Of a stretch of 64,000 nt of DNA, positions 8,187 to 16,874 are shown in pieces. The notes under the pieces were generated by a model. That model searched no databases. It was not told where the DNA came from and was given only the letters and a program-made list of their open reading frames with translations. Position numbers and translations under genes: made by a program. Origin of the DNA: Bacteroidales bacterium (GTDB lineage: Bacteria > Bacteroidota > Bacteroidia > Bacteroidales > UBA932); NCBI GenBank assembly GCA_017428945.1, contig JAFRPW010000024.1, positions 1 through 64,000 of the forward strand. The letters are read 5' to 3'. Every line of letters starts with the position of its first letter. Within the stretch, counting starts at the first letter, position 1.

Positions 8187-9169
8187 TAGATTCCTATATA
8201 TCATATTTAAGGGATGTGCGCCGATATTCGGAGAGGACGCAGGAACTATACCGTGCCGCCCTGGAGGATTTCGCGGCATGGGCAGCGGAAGATGACCCAT
8301 CAGAGGTTACTGCGGACTTGATACGGAATCTCATCCCCTCCCGCCTCCGCCAGTACGAGGGCCATCTCATAGAGAAGGGCCTCAAGCCCAGGACGGTGCA
8401 TCTTCACGTGTCGGCCCTGTCAGGCTTCTGCGGCTTCCTCATGAAGGAGGGAAAGCTCCAGGGAAATCCGGCAAAGGCCATAAGGCGCCCCAAAATGGAG
8501 AAACGGCTTCCGGAGTATTACACGGAGACGTCCCTGGATGAATACCTTTTGGAATCGGCCCATGCGGCAGGGGAGGAGGAACTTCAGATAATAATCCAGT
8601 CACCCAATCCACAGGAGGATAAAGTAGCCGTAGAGCTGTACCGGAGGCGTCTCCGGAGGCTCATCGTCCTTATCCTTTATACTACGGGGATACGCCGGGC
8701 AGAGCTTCTGGGACTCACGATAGGAAGTATGGACAGGGAGAGAGGAACGTTGAGAGTGAAGGGAAAAGGAGACAAAATGAGAGAAATTCCGCTTCTTCTT
8801 TCCACAAGTCAGGAAATTTCACTATATTTACAAGCAGCCGAACGGATGGTTGGGCGTGAACTGCACCCTCAGGACCTTCTGCTTGTTACGGAAAAGGGCC
8901 GTCCCCTTTATCCGGAGTACGTAGACAGAGCCGTAAAAGAAGAGCTTGGCGCAGCCCAAATCACGGGGCGTAAGTCCCCACACGTACTAAGGCACTCCCT
9001 GGCTACAGCCCTGCTGGATGAAGGAGCAGACCTTAACGCCATCAAAGAAATGCTTGGCCATGCCAACCTTGCGGCAACGCAGGTGTACACGCACAACTCC
9101 GTGGAGCGGCTCAAGGCACAATACATTAACGCCCATCCAAGGGCAAAAAACGAAGAAAGTCATGATTAA
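8183..9169 (+). CDS. xerC: Tyrosine recombinase of the XerC/XerD type
   Basis: A 328-aa site-specific recombinase, probably one of the pair that resolves chromosome dimers at dif. An N-terminal SAM-like DNA-binding domain is followed by the catalytic domain. The catalytic residues are Arg171 (TGIRRAEL), a lysine in RVKGKGDK (about 195), His267 and Arg270 (HVLRH), His293 (LGHAN) and Tyr302 (QVYTH). The position among housekeeping genes, without an integrase-type neighbourhood, favours Xer over a mobile-element integrase. The choice between XerC and XerD is uncertain. It overlaps cca by ATGA and the hibernation factor gene by 8 nt. Confidence 0.88.
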   Translation: MIDSYISYLRDVRRYSERTQELYRAALEDFAAWAAEDDPSEVTADLIRNLIPSRLRQYEGHLIEKGLKPRTVHLHVSALSGFCGFLMKEGKLQGNPAKAIRRPKMEKRLPEYYTETSLDEYLLESAHAAGEEELQIIIQSPNPQEDKVAVELYRRRLRRLIVLILYTTGIRRAELLGLTIGSMDRERGTLRVKGKGDKMREIPLLLSTSQEISLYLQAAERMVGRELHPQDLLLVTEKGRPLYPEYVDRAVKEELGAAQITGRKSPHVLRHSLATALLDEGADLNAIKEMLGHANLAATQVYTHNSVERLKAQYINAHPRAKNEESHD

Positions 9170-9452
9170 CGTGAAGTCCCTCAAGTTCGACGCAGACGAG
9201 AAGCTGCTCGAATACATCGACAAAAAAGTTGGAAAAGTAGAGAAATTCTTCGACAATCTGGGAGACATTGACGTAACTCTGTCCCTGCTCCCGGACGCAG
9301 AAAACAAAAGCGTGAAGCTCCAGACCCACTTTCCCGGTGAGGATCTCATCGTAGAGCGCCAGGCCCGTACCTTTGAAGAGGCCGTAACAGACGCTGCAGA
9401 TGCCCTCAAGGAGCGCATCGTCCGTGCCAAAGAGAAGAAATTCTCCAAATAA
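9162..9452 (+). CDS. raiA: Ribosome hibernation-promoting factor, HPF/RaiA family
   Basis: A 96-aa protein with the short HPF/YfiA fold, which binds the 30S decoding region and silences ribosomes in slow growth. It contains MINVKSLKFDADEKLLEYI, the central acidic strand with SVKLQTHFPG, and the helix FEEAVTDAADALKERIVRAK. The ATG at 9162 was chosen because it gives the family's usual start; an upstream in-frame ATG at 9018 lies inside the recombinase gene. There is no long-form C-terminal dimerisation domain. The gene lies 3 nt before holA. Confidence 0.9.
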   Translation: MINVKSLKFDADEKLLEYIDKKVGKVEKFFDNLGDIDVTLSLLPDAENKSVKLQTHFPGEDLIVERQARTFEEAVTDAADALKERIVRAKEKKFSK

Positions 9453-9455
9453 AAA

Positions 9456-10499
9456 GTGGCGGCTGCCAAATCATATTTGGAGACGGCCCGAGAGGTCAGT
9501 TCTATACTTGAAGATGTCCGTCGTGGCATCTTCAAGTCTGTATATCTCCTCATGGGAGAAGAACCCTATTACCCGGACCTGGTCTGCGACGCAATCATCG
9601 ACAATTGCCTCCAGGAGTGGGAAAAGGACTTCAACCAGACCATCTGCTACGGATCGGACACGGATGCCGATACAATCATAACCGCCGCCCGGCGCTTCCC
9701 CATGATGGCTGAGCGCCAGCTGGTGGTGGTCAAGGAAGCCCAGCAGATGAAATCGCTCGAGGAGTTGGCGGTATACTGTGAGCAGCCTCTGGACAGTACC
9801 GTCCTGGTAATCCTCATGCACGGGGCATCGGCCGACAAGCGCAGGGCGCTGTACAAGACCGTCCTAAAGACGGGCGTCATAGTGGAATCCGTCCCGCTCA
9901 GGGACTATGAGGTTCCGCGCTGGATAGCATCGTACTATGAAGAAAAGGGCCTCAGGATACATCCGGAGGCCGCTGCCCTCATGGCCGAATGCACCGGGGC
10001 AGACCTTGGAAAAATAGCGGTAGAGACAGAGAAACTCCGCAAGAACCTCCCTGAAGGCACCGTAGAGATCGGGGTTGCCGATGTAGAGAAGAACATCGGC
10101 TTCAGCCGCCAGTACAGCATATTCGAGCTCACCAAATGCCTCAGCTACAGGGATGCTCCAAACGCCCTCAAGATAGCTGCAGGCATAGGGGAGACTCCGC
10201 GTTTCGCCCTTCCCATGGCAGTTGCACCGCTGTACACGCATTTCAGCCGCATCCTGAAGTATCATGCCCTTATTCAAAAGGGCGGAGTCTCCCAGGGGGA
10301 AGTTGCCAAAGCCCTGGGCGTGAATCCCTATTTCATGAAGGAGTACGATGCCGCCGCCCGCAATTACCCACTTCCAAGGGCAATGAAAGCCATCTCCCTC
10401 CTTGCAGAGTACGACTACAAGGGCAAAGGCGGCGGTGGCGGAGAAGCCACTCCCGCGGAGCTTTTGGTAGAGTTAGTAGTAAAGTTGTTGAATTTTTAA
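9456..10499 (+). CDS. holA: DNA polymerase III, delta subunit
   Basis: A 347-aa clamp-loader subunit that opens the beta sliding clamp. The N-terminal part has the AAA+-like fold without a working Walker A (VYLLMGEEPYYPDLV, then ERQLVVVKEAQQMKSLEEL), followed by the lid helices (IHPEAAALMAECTGADLGKIAVETEKL) and the C-terminal collar domain (SIFELTKCLSYRDAPNAL, AVAPLYTHFSRILKYHAL). It starts with GTG 3 nt after the raiA stop. A glycine run near the C-terminus (KGGGGGE) is a small oddity. Confidence 0.9.
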   Translation: MAAAKSYLETAREVSSILEDVRRGIFKSVYLLMGEEPYYPDLVCDAIIDNCLQEWEKDFNQTICYGSDTDADTIITAARRFPMMAERQLVVVKEAQQMKSLEELAVYCEQPLDSTVLVILMHGASADKRRALYKTVLKTGVIVESVPLRDYEVPRWIASYYEEKGLRIHPEAAALMAECTGADLGKIAVETEKLRKNLPEGTVEIGVADVEKNIGFSRQYSIFELTKCLSYRDAPNALKIAAGIGETPRFALPMAVAPLYTHFSRILKYHALIQKGGVSQGEVAKALGVNPYFMKEYDAAARNYPLPRAMKAISLLAEYDYKGKGGGGGEATPAELLVELVVKLLNF

Positions 10500-10508
10500 A
10501 AATAATTG

Positions 10509-10538
10509 TTGCAACTCAATAAATTTTTATTATATTTG
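10509..10538 (+). promoter_or_regulatory. Promoter of the ABC exporter operon
   Basis: TTG at 10509-10511, a 19-nt spacer, and TATATTTG at 10531-10538 match the Bacteroides consensus closely. The ATG follows at 10556. Confidence 0.7.
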
Positions 10539-10555
10539 CCGGAAAGAAGAAGCAT

Positions 10556-11410
10556 ATGAACATAATTGAGATTAAAAACGTTTCCAAGAGCTTCGGGGAG
10601 AAGGTGGCACTGGAGAATGTGTCTCTGAGTATTCCGGAAGGCTCCATCTTTGGCCTTCTGGGGCCTAACGGAGCGGGTAAGTCTACCCTTATCCGTATTA
10701 TCAACAGAATCACCATCGCCTCCGGCGGTGAAGTCTACTTCAAGGGTCACCCCATCACCCAGGACGATGTCGCCGCCATCGGCTACCTTCCGGAAGAGCG
10801 CGGCCTTTACCGCAAGATGAAGGTAGGGGAGCAGGCCATGTACCTTGCCCAGCTCAAGGGCATGAGCGCCCAGGACGCCGCCACCGAGCTCAAGAAGTGG
10901 TTCGTCCGCTTCGAGATACAGGACTGGTGGAACAAGAAGGTTGAGGAGCTTTCCAAGGGTATGGCCCAGAAGCTCCAGTTCATCACCACGGTGGTGCATA
11001 AACCCGCCCTCATGATTCTGGACGAGCCTTTCTCCGGCTTCGACCCGGTGAACGCGGAGCTCATCCGCAAGGAAATCCTCCGTCTCAAGGACGAGGGCGC
11101 AACCGTTATCCTCTCCACCCACAACATGGAATCGGTAGAAGAACTCTGCGACCAGATTGCCCTCATCAACAAGGCCCATCTGGTAATCACCGGCGGAACT
11201 GACGAAATCCGTCACCGTTACGGAGAGGACAACGTGGAACTTGAATACACGGAGGGCGTGGAGCGCCGCCAGGAGGTGGTTTCCCGCGAGAACGTGAACG
11301 CAAGGCTTCAGGAGCTCATCGCTTCGGGCGTCAAGCTGAACTCCTTCAAGGAGGTAGTTCCCCGCATGAACGATATTTTCATCAAACTTGTAACTGAGGA
11401 GGAGGCATAG
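10556..11410 (+). CDS. ABC transporter ATP-binding protein, NatA-like
   Basis: A 284-aa ABC ATPase with Walker A GPNGAGKST (36-44), signature LSKGMAQ (132-138), Walker B ILDEP (154-158) and the H-loop STHNMES. The C-terminal extension of about 70 residues is typical of the NatA/YhaQ exporter group. It pairs with the permease encoded 2 nt downstream. The substrate is not evident; Na+ or a small toxic compound is usual for this group. Confidence 0.9.
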   Translation: MNIIEIKNVSKSFGEKVALENVSLSIPEGSIFGLLGPNGAGKSTLIRIINRITIASGGEVYFKGHPITQDDVAAIGYLPEERGLYRKMKVGEQAMYLAQLKGMSAQDAATELKKWFVRFEIQDWWNKKVEELSKGMAQKLQFITTVVHKPALMILDEPFSGFDPVNAELIRKEILRLKDEGATVILSTHNMESVEELCDQIALINKAHLVITGGTDEIRHRYGEDNVELEYTEGVERRQEVVSRENVNARLQELIASGVKLNSFKEVVPRMNDIFIKLVTEEEA

Positions 11411-11412
11411 CT

Positions 11413-12819
11413 ATGAACATTTCTAAACTTGGAATCATCATCCGCAGGGAATACCTCAACAAGGTAAAGAAGAAGAGTTTCCTCATCATCACCTTCCTTG
11501 CCCCTATCCTTTTTGCAGCAATAGCCATCCTTCCCACCATCATCATGATGGGAACCAAGGAAGAGACCAAGAAAATCGGCGTCCTGGACCGCTCAGGCCT
11601 TGTTACTCCCTATCTGGAGAACAACGACGTCACGGAATACATCTTCCTTGAAGACGTAGATCCGGAGGCTGTCAAGACCAACCTCAAGGAGTACGGAATA
11701 GACGTCTTCCTGAACATCTCTGAACTGGATACGGAGAACCGCACCGTCACTGCAGACTGCTACTCGGAAAAGCCCCTTGGCATGGATACCGGCTCGCTCA
11801 TAGAGAACAGGATAAACGACGCCGTTGAGGCATACCGCATAGAGTCCTACGGCATAGAGAACCTGGAAGAAATTATGGCCGGCGTCAAGTCCAATGTCCA
11901 TCTGCACAGCTATACCGTAGATGAGTCCGGCAAGGAAACCATCTCTGAATCGGGCGTCTACATGGCAGTTTCCATGATTCTCGGAATGGCCCTGTACATG
12001 TTCATCGCCATATTCTCCGGCATGGTAATGAGCTCCGTCATAGAGGAGAAGAGCTCCCGCGTGGTGGAGGTCCTGGTATCGTCCGTGAAATCTACGGAAC
12101 TCATGTTCGGAAAGATCATCGGCGTAGCCCTGGTTGCCCTTACGCAGTTCTTCCTCTGGATTGTTCTCACCCTTGCCATCCTGGCCGCAGCCATGGGCAT
12201 CATGGGCAAGGATAAGCTCATGGGAATGATGGGAGATTCTGAGACTGCACAGATGGCAGAGATGATGGCCCCCGGTGTCAATGTTCCCGGTGCCACGATA
12301 GACCTTGAAAGCGCAGCCGCCGCACTTACGGACACCACCGCAGTTGCTGCCGGCGAGCCCACGGGAATGCAGGCCATAATGGGCACCCTGGGTAATCTGA
12401 ACGTTCCCCAGCTGGTAATATCCTTCCTGCTGTTCTTCATCTTCGGATACCTGCTTTATGCCTCCCTGTTCGCGGCAATCGGCTCCTCCGTAGAGAACGA
12501 GGGCGATTCCACGCAGCTTCAGCTCCCCGTAACCATTCCGCTGGTTCTTGGCTTCTTTGTGGCCCTGTATGCATTCAAGGCCCCCGGAAGCTCCCTGGTG
12601 TTCTGGTTCTCCATGATCCCTTTCACCTCGCCAATCGTCATGCTTGCCCGCATACCCTTCGGCGTTGCAACCTGGGAGCTGGTATTGTCAATAGTCCTCC
12701 TTGTGGCTACGTTCTTCGCCTGCGCATGGGCATCGGCCAAGATTTACAAGGTGGGTATTCTTACCTATGGTAAAAAGTCTACCTTCAAGGACCTCTGGAA
12801 ATGGCTCAAAATGAAATAA
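11413..12819 (+). CDS. ABC-2 type permease, NatB-like
   Basis: A 468-aa membrane protein with one N-terminal helix (FLIITFLAPILFAAIAILPTI), a large extracytoplasmic domain, and a five-to-six-helix C-terminal block beginning at VYMAVSMILGMALYMFIAIFSG. EEKSSRVVEVLVSSVKS is the conserved cytoplasmic motif of ABC-2 exporters that contacts the ATPase. A methionine-rich, low-complexity loop (GKDKLMGMMGDSETAQMAEMM) sits between the membrane helices. It probably forms the export channel with the preceding ATPase. Its 3' end overlaps the nucleotidase gene by 19 nt. Confidence 0.88.
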   Translation: MNISKLGIIIRREYLNKVKKKSFLIITFLAPILFAAIAILPTIIMMGTKEETKKIGVLDRSGLVTPYLENNDVTEYIFLEDVDPEAVKTNLKEYGIDVFLNISELDTENRTVTADCYSEKPLGMDTGSLIENRINDAVEAYRIESYGIENLEEIMAGVKSNVHLHSYTVDESGKETISESGVYMAVSMILGMALYMFIAIFSGMVMSSVIEEKSSRVVEVLVSSVKSTELMFGKIIGVALVALTQFFLWIVLTLAILAAAMGIMGKDKLMGMMGDSETAQMAEMMAPGVNVPGATIDLESAAAALTDTTAVAAGEPTGMQAIMGTLGNLNVPQLVISFLLFFIFGYLLYASLFAAIGSSVENEGDSTQLQLPVTIPLVLGFFVALYAFKAPGSSLVFWFSMIPFTSPIVMLARIPFGVATWELVLSIVLLVATFFACAWASAKIYKVGILTYGKKSTFKDLWKWLKMK

Positions 12820-13679
12820 AACCGGCCCTGAATGCCGTTGTATGGGTGCTGCTGGCCCTTGGTGTGCTGCTTGCGATAAGGCAGGCGCGCCAGGGCTCGG
12901 CCCCGGAGATTTCCTGGCAGAGGGTGGCTATGGATGGTCATCGTACCGGCGCCCAGTGCGTCACGGCAGAAAACCTGAACACCGCCCTTGGCACCTTCAC
13001 TGACGATGGCTACACGGCCCCCAGCGGCATCGTATTCCCGGAAGACAGCCCCGTCCCGGAAATAGCTTCCATCATGATGGACGCCCAGCCCCGCCTCTCC
13101 GGCCTCAAGGTTGTGGTAGGCCACAGCGCCCGCATGATGATGAACCTCCGCACGGACCCTGACCTCCCGCTCGGCAACCTCTTTGCCGATATCCTCCGGG
13201 AACGCGGCTCCCGCGATTTCAAGGTCCCCATGGACTTTGCCGTCACCAATTTCGGCGGCATCCGCTGTCCCATGCCGGAAGGTGCAATCACTCTTGAAGA
13301 CATCCAGTCCATGTTCCCCTTCAAGAACTACATGTGCTACGTGCAGATGAAGGGAAGCAATCTTATGAGGCTCCTTGAGCAGCTTGCCGGCACCAAGGCC
13401 TTCCAGGCTGTTTCCGGCGTACGTGTGAAAGTCAAGGACCACCAGCTTGTGGAAGCGCTCATCGGCGGCAAGGAGATAGATCCCGGCAAGGTCTACAACG
13501 TCACTACCATAGACTTCCTTCTTGACGGCGGAGACCGCATAGCGATTGGCGCCCTGGCAGAGAAAGTGGTCCTCACCCGCACCCTTCTCAAGGACGTAAT
13601 GCTGGACTACGTGAAGGAATGCGAGGCAAAGGGAATAGTTGTAGACGGAGCGGCCGACGGCCGTGTAGTAATGGAGTAG
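12801..13679 (+). CDS. 5'-nucleotidase C-terminal domain protein (half of a split UshA)
   Basis: A 292-aa protein with an N-terminal membrane anchor (NAVVWVLLALGVLLAI) followed by the 5'-nucleotidase C-terminal fold. GNLFADILRERG, FAVTNFGGIRCPMPEGAITLEDIQSMFPF and VYNVTTIDFLLDGGD are the substrate-binding elements. In UshA this domain stacks the nucleotide base and is fused after the metallophosphatase domain; here it is a separate gene placed first. The product of the next gene supplies the catalytic half, so the two probably act as a periplasmic complex. Confidence 0.85.
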   Translation: MAQNEIKPALNAVVWVLLALGVLLAIRQARQGSAPEISWQRVAMDGHRTGAQCVTAENLNTALGTFTDDGYTAPSGIVFPEDSPVPEIASIMMDAQPRLSGLKVVVGHSARMMMNLRTDPDLPLGNLFADILRERGSRDFKVPMDFAVTNFGGIRCPMPEGAITLEDIQSMFPFKNYMCYVQMKGSNLMRLLEQLAGTKAFQAVSGVRVKVKDHQLVEALIGGKEIDPGKVYNVTTIDFLLDGGDRIAIGALAEKVVLTRTLLKDVMLDYVKECEAKGIVVDGAADGRVVME

Positions 13680-13683
13680 CCCT

Positions 13684-14544
13684 ATGAAAAAGAGAACCTT
13701 ATACGTATTTGCCGCAGTAATAGTGGTACTGTTCGCGGCAGTGGGTTTCCTGGCAGGCAAGGCAATCCTGGCCCGTAAGGCAACCATTACCATATTGCAT
13801 GTAAACGACACCCACAGCCAGCTTGAGCCCGTCCGCTCCGGAGAGTATGCCGGCATGGGCGGCGTCCTTGAGCGCGCAGCATACATAGACAGCGTCCGCC
13901 GTGCGGAAGGGCCTGAGAACGTCCTTGTCCTCCACGCCGGAGACTTCTGGCAGGGAAGCGCCTACTTCACGGAGTATGGCGGATCTGTAGAGATCCAGGC
14001 CATGAACGCAATAGGCTACGATGCCGTAACCCTGGGGAACCATGAGTTTGACAACGGCATCGAGGCCCTCGGGGAGCGTCTGGCTTCCCTGGAGTGCCCC
14101 GTAGTGGTCTGTAACTATGATTTCTCTCCCTTCGAGGCCGGAAAGTACATCAAGCCCTGTGTGGTTGTGGAGAAGGCCGGAAAGAGAATCGGCATCATCG
14201 GCGTCCTGTGCAAACTCAAGGACATGGTGGCCGGCGATGTGGCAGACCGCATCCCGGAGTATGACATGGTTTCCTCCGTCCAGAAGTATGCCGACGAGCT
14301 CCGCCCCCACTGTGACCTTGTGATAGCCCTTACCCACATAGGTTACACGGAGCACAACCCCGGTGATATCACTGACCCGCAGCTGGTTGCCGCCACACGT
14401 GGCATAGACATAGTTGTGGGCGGCCATTCCCACACCTTCATGGAAGAGCCTGACTGGGTTCCCAATCTGGACGGAAAAAAAGTCCCCATCGTCCAGACAG
14501 GATGGATGGGGGCCTATATGGGAGAATTCAAGGTTAAGCTATAG
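13684..14544 (+). CDS. 5'-nucleotidase metallophosphatase domain protein (other half of a split UshA)
   Basis: A 286-aa protein with an N-terminal signal anchor (LYVFAAVIVVLFAAVGFLAG) and the calcineurin-like di-metal site. The visible motifs are NDTHSQ, HAGDFWQGS, LGNHEFDNG, ALTHIGYTEH and VGGHSHTFM. It should hydrolyse 5'-nucleotides or related phosphoesters in the periplasm. It lies 4 nt after the gene for the cognate C-terminal domain. The gene meets yicC tail to tail, sharing 6 bp (CTATAG). Confidence 0.9.
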   Translation: MKKRTLYVFAAVIVVLFAAVGFLAGKAILARKATITILHVNDTHSQLEPVRSGEYAGMGGVLERAAYIDSVRRAEGPENVLVLHAGDFWQGSAYFTEYGGSVEIQAMNAIGYDAVTLGNHEFDNGIEALGERLASLECPVVVCNYDFSPFEAGKYIKPCVVVEKAGKRIGIIGVLCKLKDMVAGDVADRIPEYDMVSSVQKYADELRPHCDLVIALTHIGYTEHNPGDITDPQLVAATRGIDIVVGGHSHTFMEEPDWVPNLDGKKVPIVQTGWMGAYMGEFKVKL

Positions 14545-15438
14545 TATATTCATACTCTGCTCACGCATCTTCTCAAGCTCGTCTTTCATCTGAACGACGA
14601 GCTTTTGTATTCCTGCGTGGTTGGCCTTGGAGCCGGTGGTGTTGATTTCGCGGCCCATCTCCTGGATGATGAAGCCAAGTTTCTTGCCGGGATAGGGTTC
14701 GCTGTCGATAGTGTCCATGAAATACCTGCAGTGCTGGCGGAGGCGGACTTTTTCCTCGTTGATGTCGTACTTCTCCAGGTAGAAGATCATCTCCTGCTCG
14801 AAGCGCTCGGGGTTGACTTTGGCACCAAGGTCTGCGAGGGCTTTGCCAAGTTTTTCACGAACGGCGGCAATGCGCTCTCCTTCAAGTGCTTCAACCTGGT
14901 CATATGAGGCAAGGATGTTCTTGCTACGGGATGTGACATCCTTATATAGGACTTCGCCTTCATGCGCACGGTAAGTGCATACGGCGTCAATTGCCCGGTC
15001 CAGCGCCACGGAAACAGCCGGCCAGTCCTCAGGGCCAATAACATCGCCTTTCTGGCTCTGGACTACGTCCGGGAGGCGCATAATGCTGCTTGCCATGATG
15101 CTGCCGACGCCGGGGTCCTTGAGGAAGGTCTTGGTGAAGACGGTTTCCTTGTCCAGGGCCTTCACGGCACTTTCCCAGTAGGAGTGGAAGACATCGGCAT
15201 TGATGGTGTGGGCTGCATCCCCGCCGGTGGCCTCAAAGGTGAGAAAGAGGTCTATGGTACCACGGACCAACCTGTCCGACAAGCGTTTACGGACCTCGAT
15301 ATCCTTATCCTTTGGCAGGAGGTTGGTTTTTACGTTGACATCGGCGCTCTTGCCGTTGAGGGTTCTTATCTCTACTGTGAGCTTGCCGCCGGAAAGCAAG
15401 GCCTCCGCCTTGCCATAGCCTGTCATGGACTGAATCAT
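14539..15438 (-). CDS. yicC: YicC family protein (RNase-like)
   Basis: A 299-aa protein of the YicC/YloC family, whose members have been linked to endoribonuclease activity and stationary-phase survival. Conserved blocks are MIQSMTGYGKAEA, EIRTLNGKSADVNVKTN, the central helix ERFEQEMIFYLEKYDINEEKVRLRQH, and the C-terminal GKKLGFIIQEMGREINTTGSKAN signature. The length is normal. It is divergent from the aspartokinase-like gene and convergent with the nucleotidase gene. Confidence 0.92.
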   Translation of the reverse strand: MIQSMTGYGKAEALLSGGKLTVEIRTLNGKSADVNVKTNLLPKDKDIEVRKRLSDRLVRGTIDLFLTFEATGGDAAHTINADVFHSYWESAVKALDKETVFTKTFLKDPGVGSIMASSIMRLPDVVQSQKGDVIGPEDWPAVSVALDRAIDAVCTYRAHEGEVLYKDVTSRSKNILASYDQVEALEGERIAAVREKLGKALADLGAKVNPERFEQEMIFYLEKYDINEEKVRLRQHCRYFMDTIDSEPYPGKKLGFIIQEMGREINTTGSKANHAGIQKLVVQMKDELEKMREQSMNIL

Positions 15439-15481
15439 ATCAAAATTGCTTTTTTGCCGTACAAAGTTAAGGATTTATTTG

Positions 15482-15489
15482 TAAATTTG
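15482..15489 (+). promoter_or_regulatory. -7 element for the aspartokinase-like gene
   Basis: TAAATTTG, 25 nt before the ATG at 15515. A -33 element is not clear. Confidence 0.45.
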
Positions 15490-15514
15490 TGGATAAGCAC
15501 TAAATCATTGTACC

Positions 15515-16765
15515 ATGATAGTAAAGTCATTCCTCCTGAGGCAGGACAAGATCCAGAGCATCGCCGCTCTTTGCGACAAGGAAACCATTGCAGTAATAAG
15601 GCCGGAAAAGAAGGTTGAGGCCCTCTTCAGGGACGCCATCCGCAAGACAATCGTGGAAAAGAAAGCCGCCAAGGAAGAGTTTGCCGCAATTAAGGAGTAC
15701 TTCGAGGCCATTGCAGCAGGTTCTGAATACAAAGAGACCGTTGCAAGCACCCTTTCTGCCGTAGAGTACTATCTAAGGGAAGGAATGTACGTCCAGACAT
15801 CGCCTCATGCCATTGAAGACTATGTGATGGCCAAGTGCGCCCGCCTCTGCGCGGAGGCCGTGAACCAGAAGGTTGGCGGCAACCTCATGGACGGCACTTC
15901 ACTCATGCTCTGCCTTACGGAGCAGCACTTTGACTGGGCCGCATCCAAAGAGCAGATGGAGTCCCGCCTCAAGGGAGAGAAAGGCCCCATAGTCATTTCC
16001 GGCGGCTACGGACGCCTTCACAGTGGCTATGTGGTACGCGTGGGCAAGGACGGCTCACACCTTATGTCTTCACTCATTGCCGCCGCAGTTGACGCAGACT
16101 GCATAGAATTCCATATAGAGGGAAAGATTGCCAATGACGTAACGGCAATGACCTTTGACGAGGCCACCCACTACTGCGCCGGAGATCACCGTCCCTTTGC
16201 CTCCTCCGCCATCTGGCCCGCCAAGAACGCCAACATTCCCATCGTGGTCAAGGACATAGACGATCCTTCATTCGAGGGCACCATAGTCTCTTCCGGTTCT
16301 TCGCACAAGCAGGCCGTGGTGGCAGACAAGGAACTGGTCCTGATTACTGTATACGGTACCGGCCTTCTTGGAAAGGTTGGCATGTCGTCGTCCATCTTCT
16401 CCGCCATGGCTGCTGCAAAGGTGAACGTGCGTTTCATTTCCCAGACTTCGTCGGAATACAGTATCAGCTTTGCCGTACGCAGCAAGGACAGGGAACTTGC
16501 CCTGGACGCACTCAAGAAACTGTTTGAAGAAAATCCCCTCCTCCCTCTGGACGACGTTGTGGTCCTGAATCAGGAGGTGGGAATCGTAACGGTATTCGGC
16601 AGCCAGATGCGCAAGGTTCCGGGAATCTCCGGCCAGGTATTCGGCAAGATTGGCGCCGCCGGCATCAGCATCATAGCCTCTGCCCAGGGCGGAGAGGAAC
16701 TCTCCATCTCACTGGTACTTGCAGAGCAGGATGTGGACAAGGCAGTTGCGCTGCTTAAAGCTTAA
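15515..16765 (+). CDS. Degenerate aspartokinase homologue with tandem ACT domains
   Basis: A 416-aa protein that aligns with aspartokinases from GPIVISGGYGR onward, followed by two C-terminal ACT domains (LVLITVYGTGLLGKVGMSSSIF and VGIVTVFGSQMRKVPGISGQVF). The expected N-terminal KFGGTS nucleotide motif is absent and the usual GRGGSD reads GKDGSH. The D-G-V-M-T-A-D-P segment is also replaced by KIANDVTAM. Catalysis is therefore doubtful; an amino-acid-sensing regulator or an altered kinase is more likely. It has its own -7 element. No threonine, lysine or methionine pathway genes adjoin it. Confidence 0.7.
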   Translation: MIVKSFLLRQDKIQSIAALCDKETIAVIRPEKKVEALFRDAIRKTIVEKKAAKEEFAAIKEYFEAIAAGSEYKETVASTLSAVEYYLREGMYVQTSPHAIEDYVMAKCARLCAEAVNQKVGGNLMDGTSLMLCLTEQHFDWAASKEQMESRLKGEKGPIVISGGYGRLHSGYVVRVGKDGSHLMSSLIAAAVDADCIEFHIEGKIANDVTAMTFDEATHYCAGDHRPFASSAIWPAKNANIPIVVKDIDDPSFEGTIVSSGSSHKQAVVADKELVLITVYGTGLLGKVGMSSSIFSAMAAAKVNVRFISQTSSEYSISFAVRSKDRELALDALKKLFEENPLLPLDDVVVLNQEVGIVTVFGSQMRKVPGISGQVFGKIGAAGISIIASAQGGEELSISLVLAEQDVDKAVALLKA

Positions 16766-16806
16766 CCGTGACAGTAAGTAATTGACTATTAGTCACATAA
16801 AAAATC

Positions 16807-16832
16807 GTCCCTAGGTCAAAAGGCCTAGGGAC
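16807..16832 (-). terminator. Intrinsic terminator after spt
   Basis: A perfect 9-bp stem (GTCCCTAGG 16807-16815 with CCTAGGGAC 16824-16832) has an 8-nt loop. On the minus strand it is followed by GATTTTTTAT, so it best serves the leftward spt gene. It may also slow rightward transcripts. Confidence 0.8.
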
Positions 16833-16874
16833 AATTGTATAATGTAAAGTAAATCAGGCGGTTACTATCACAGG

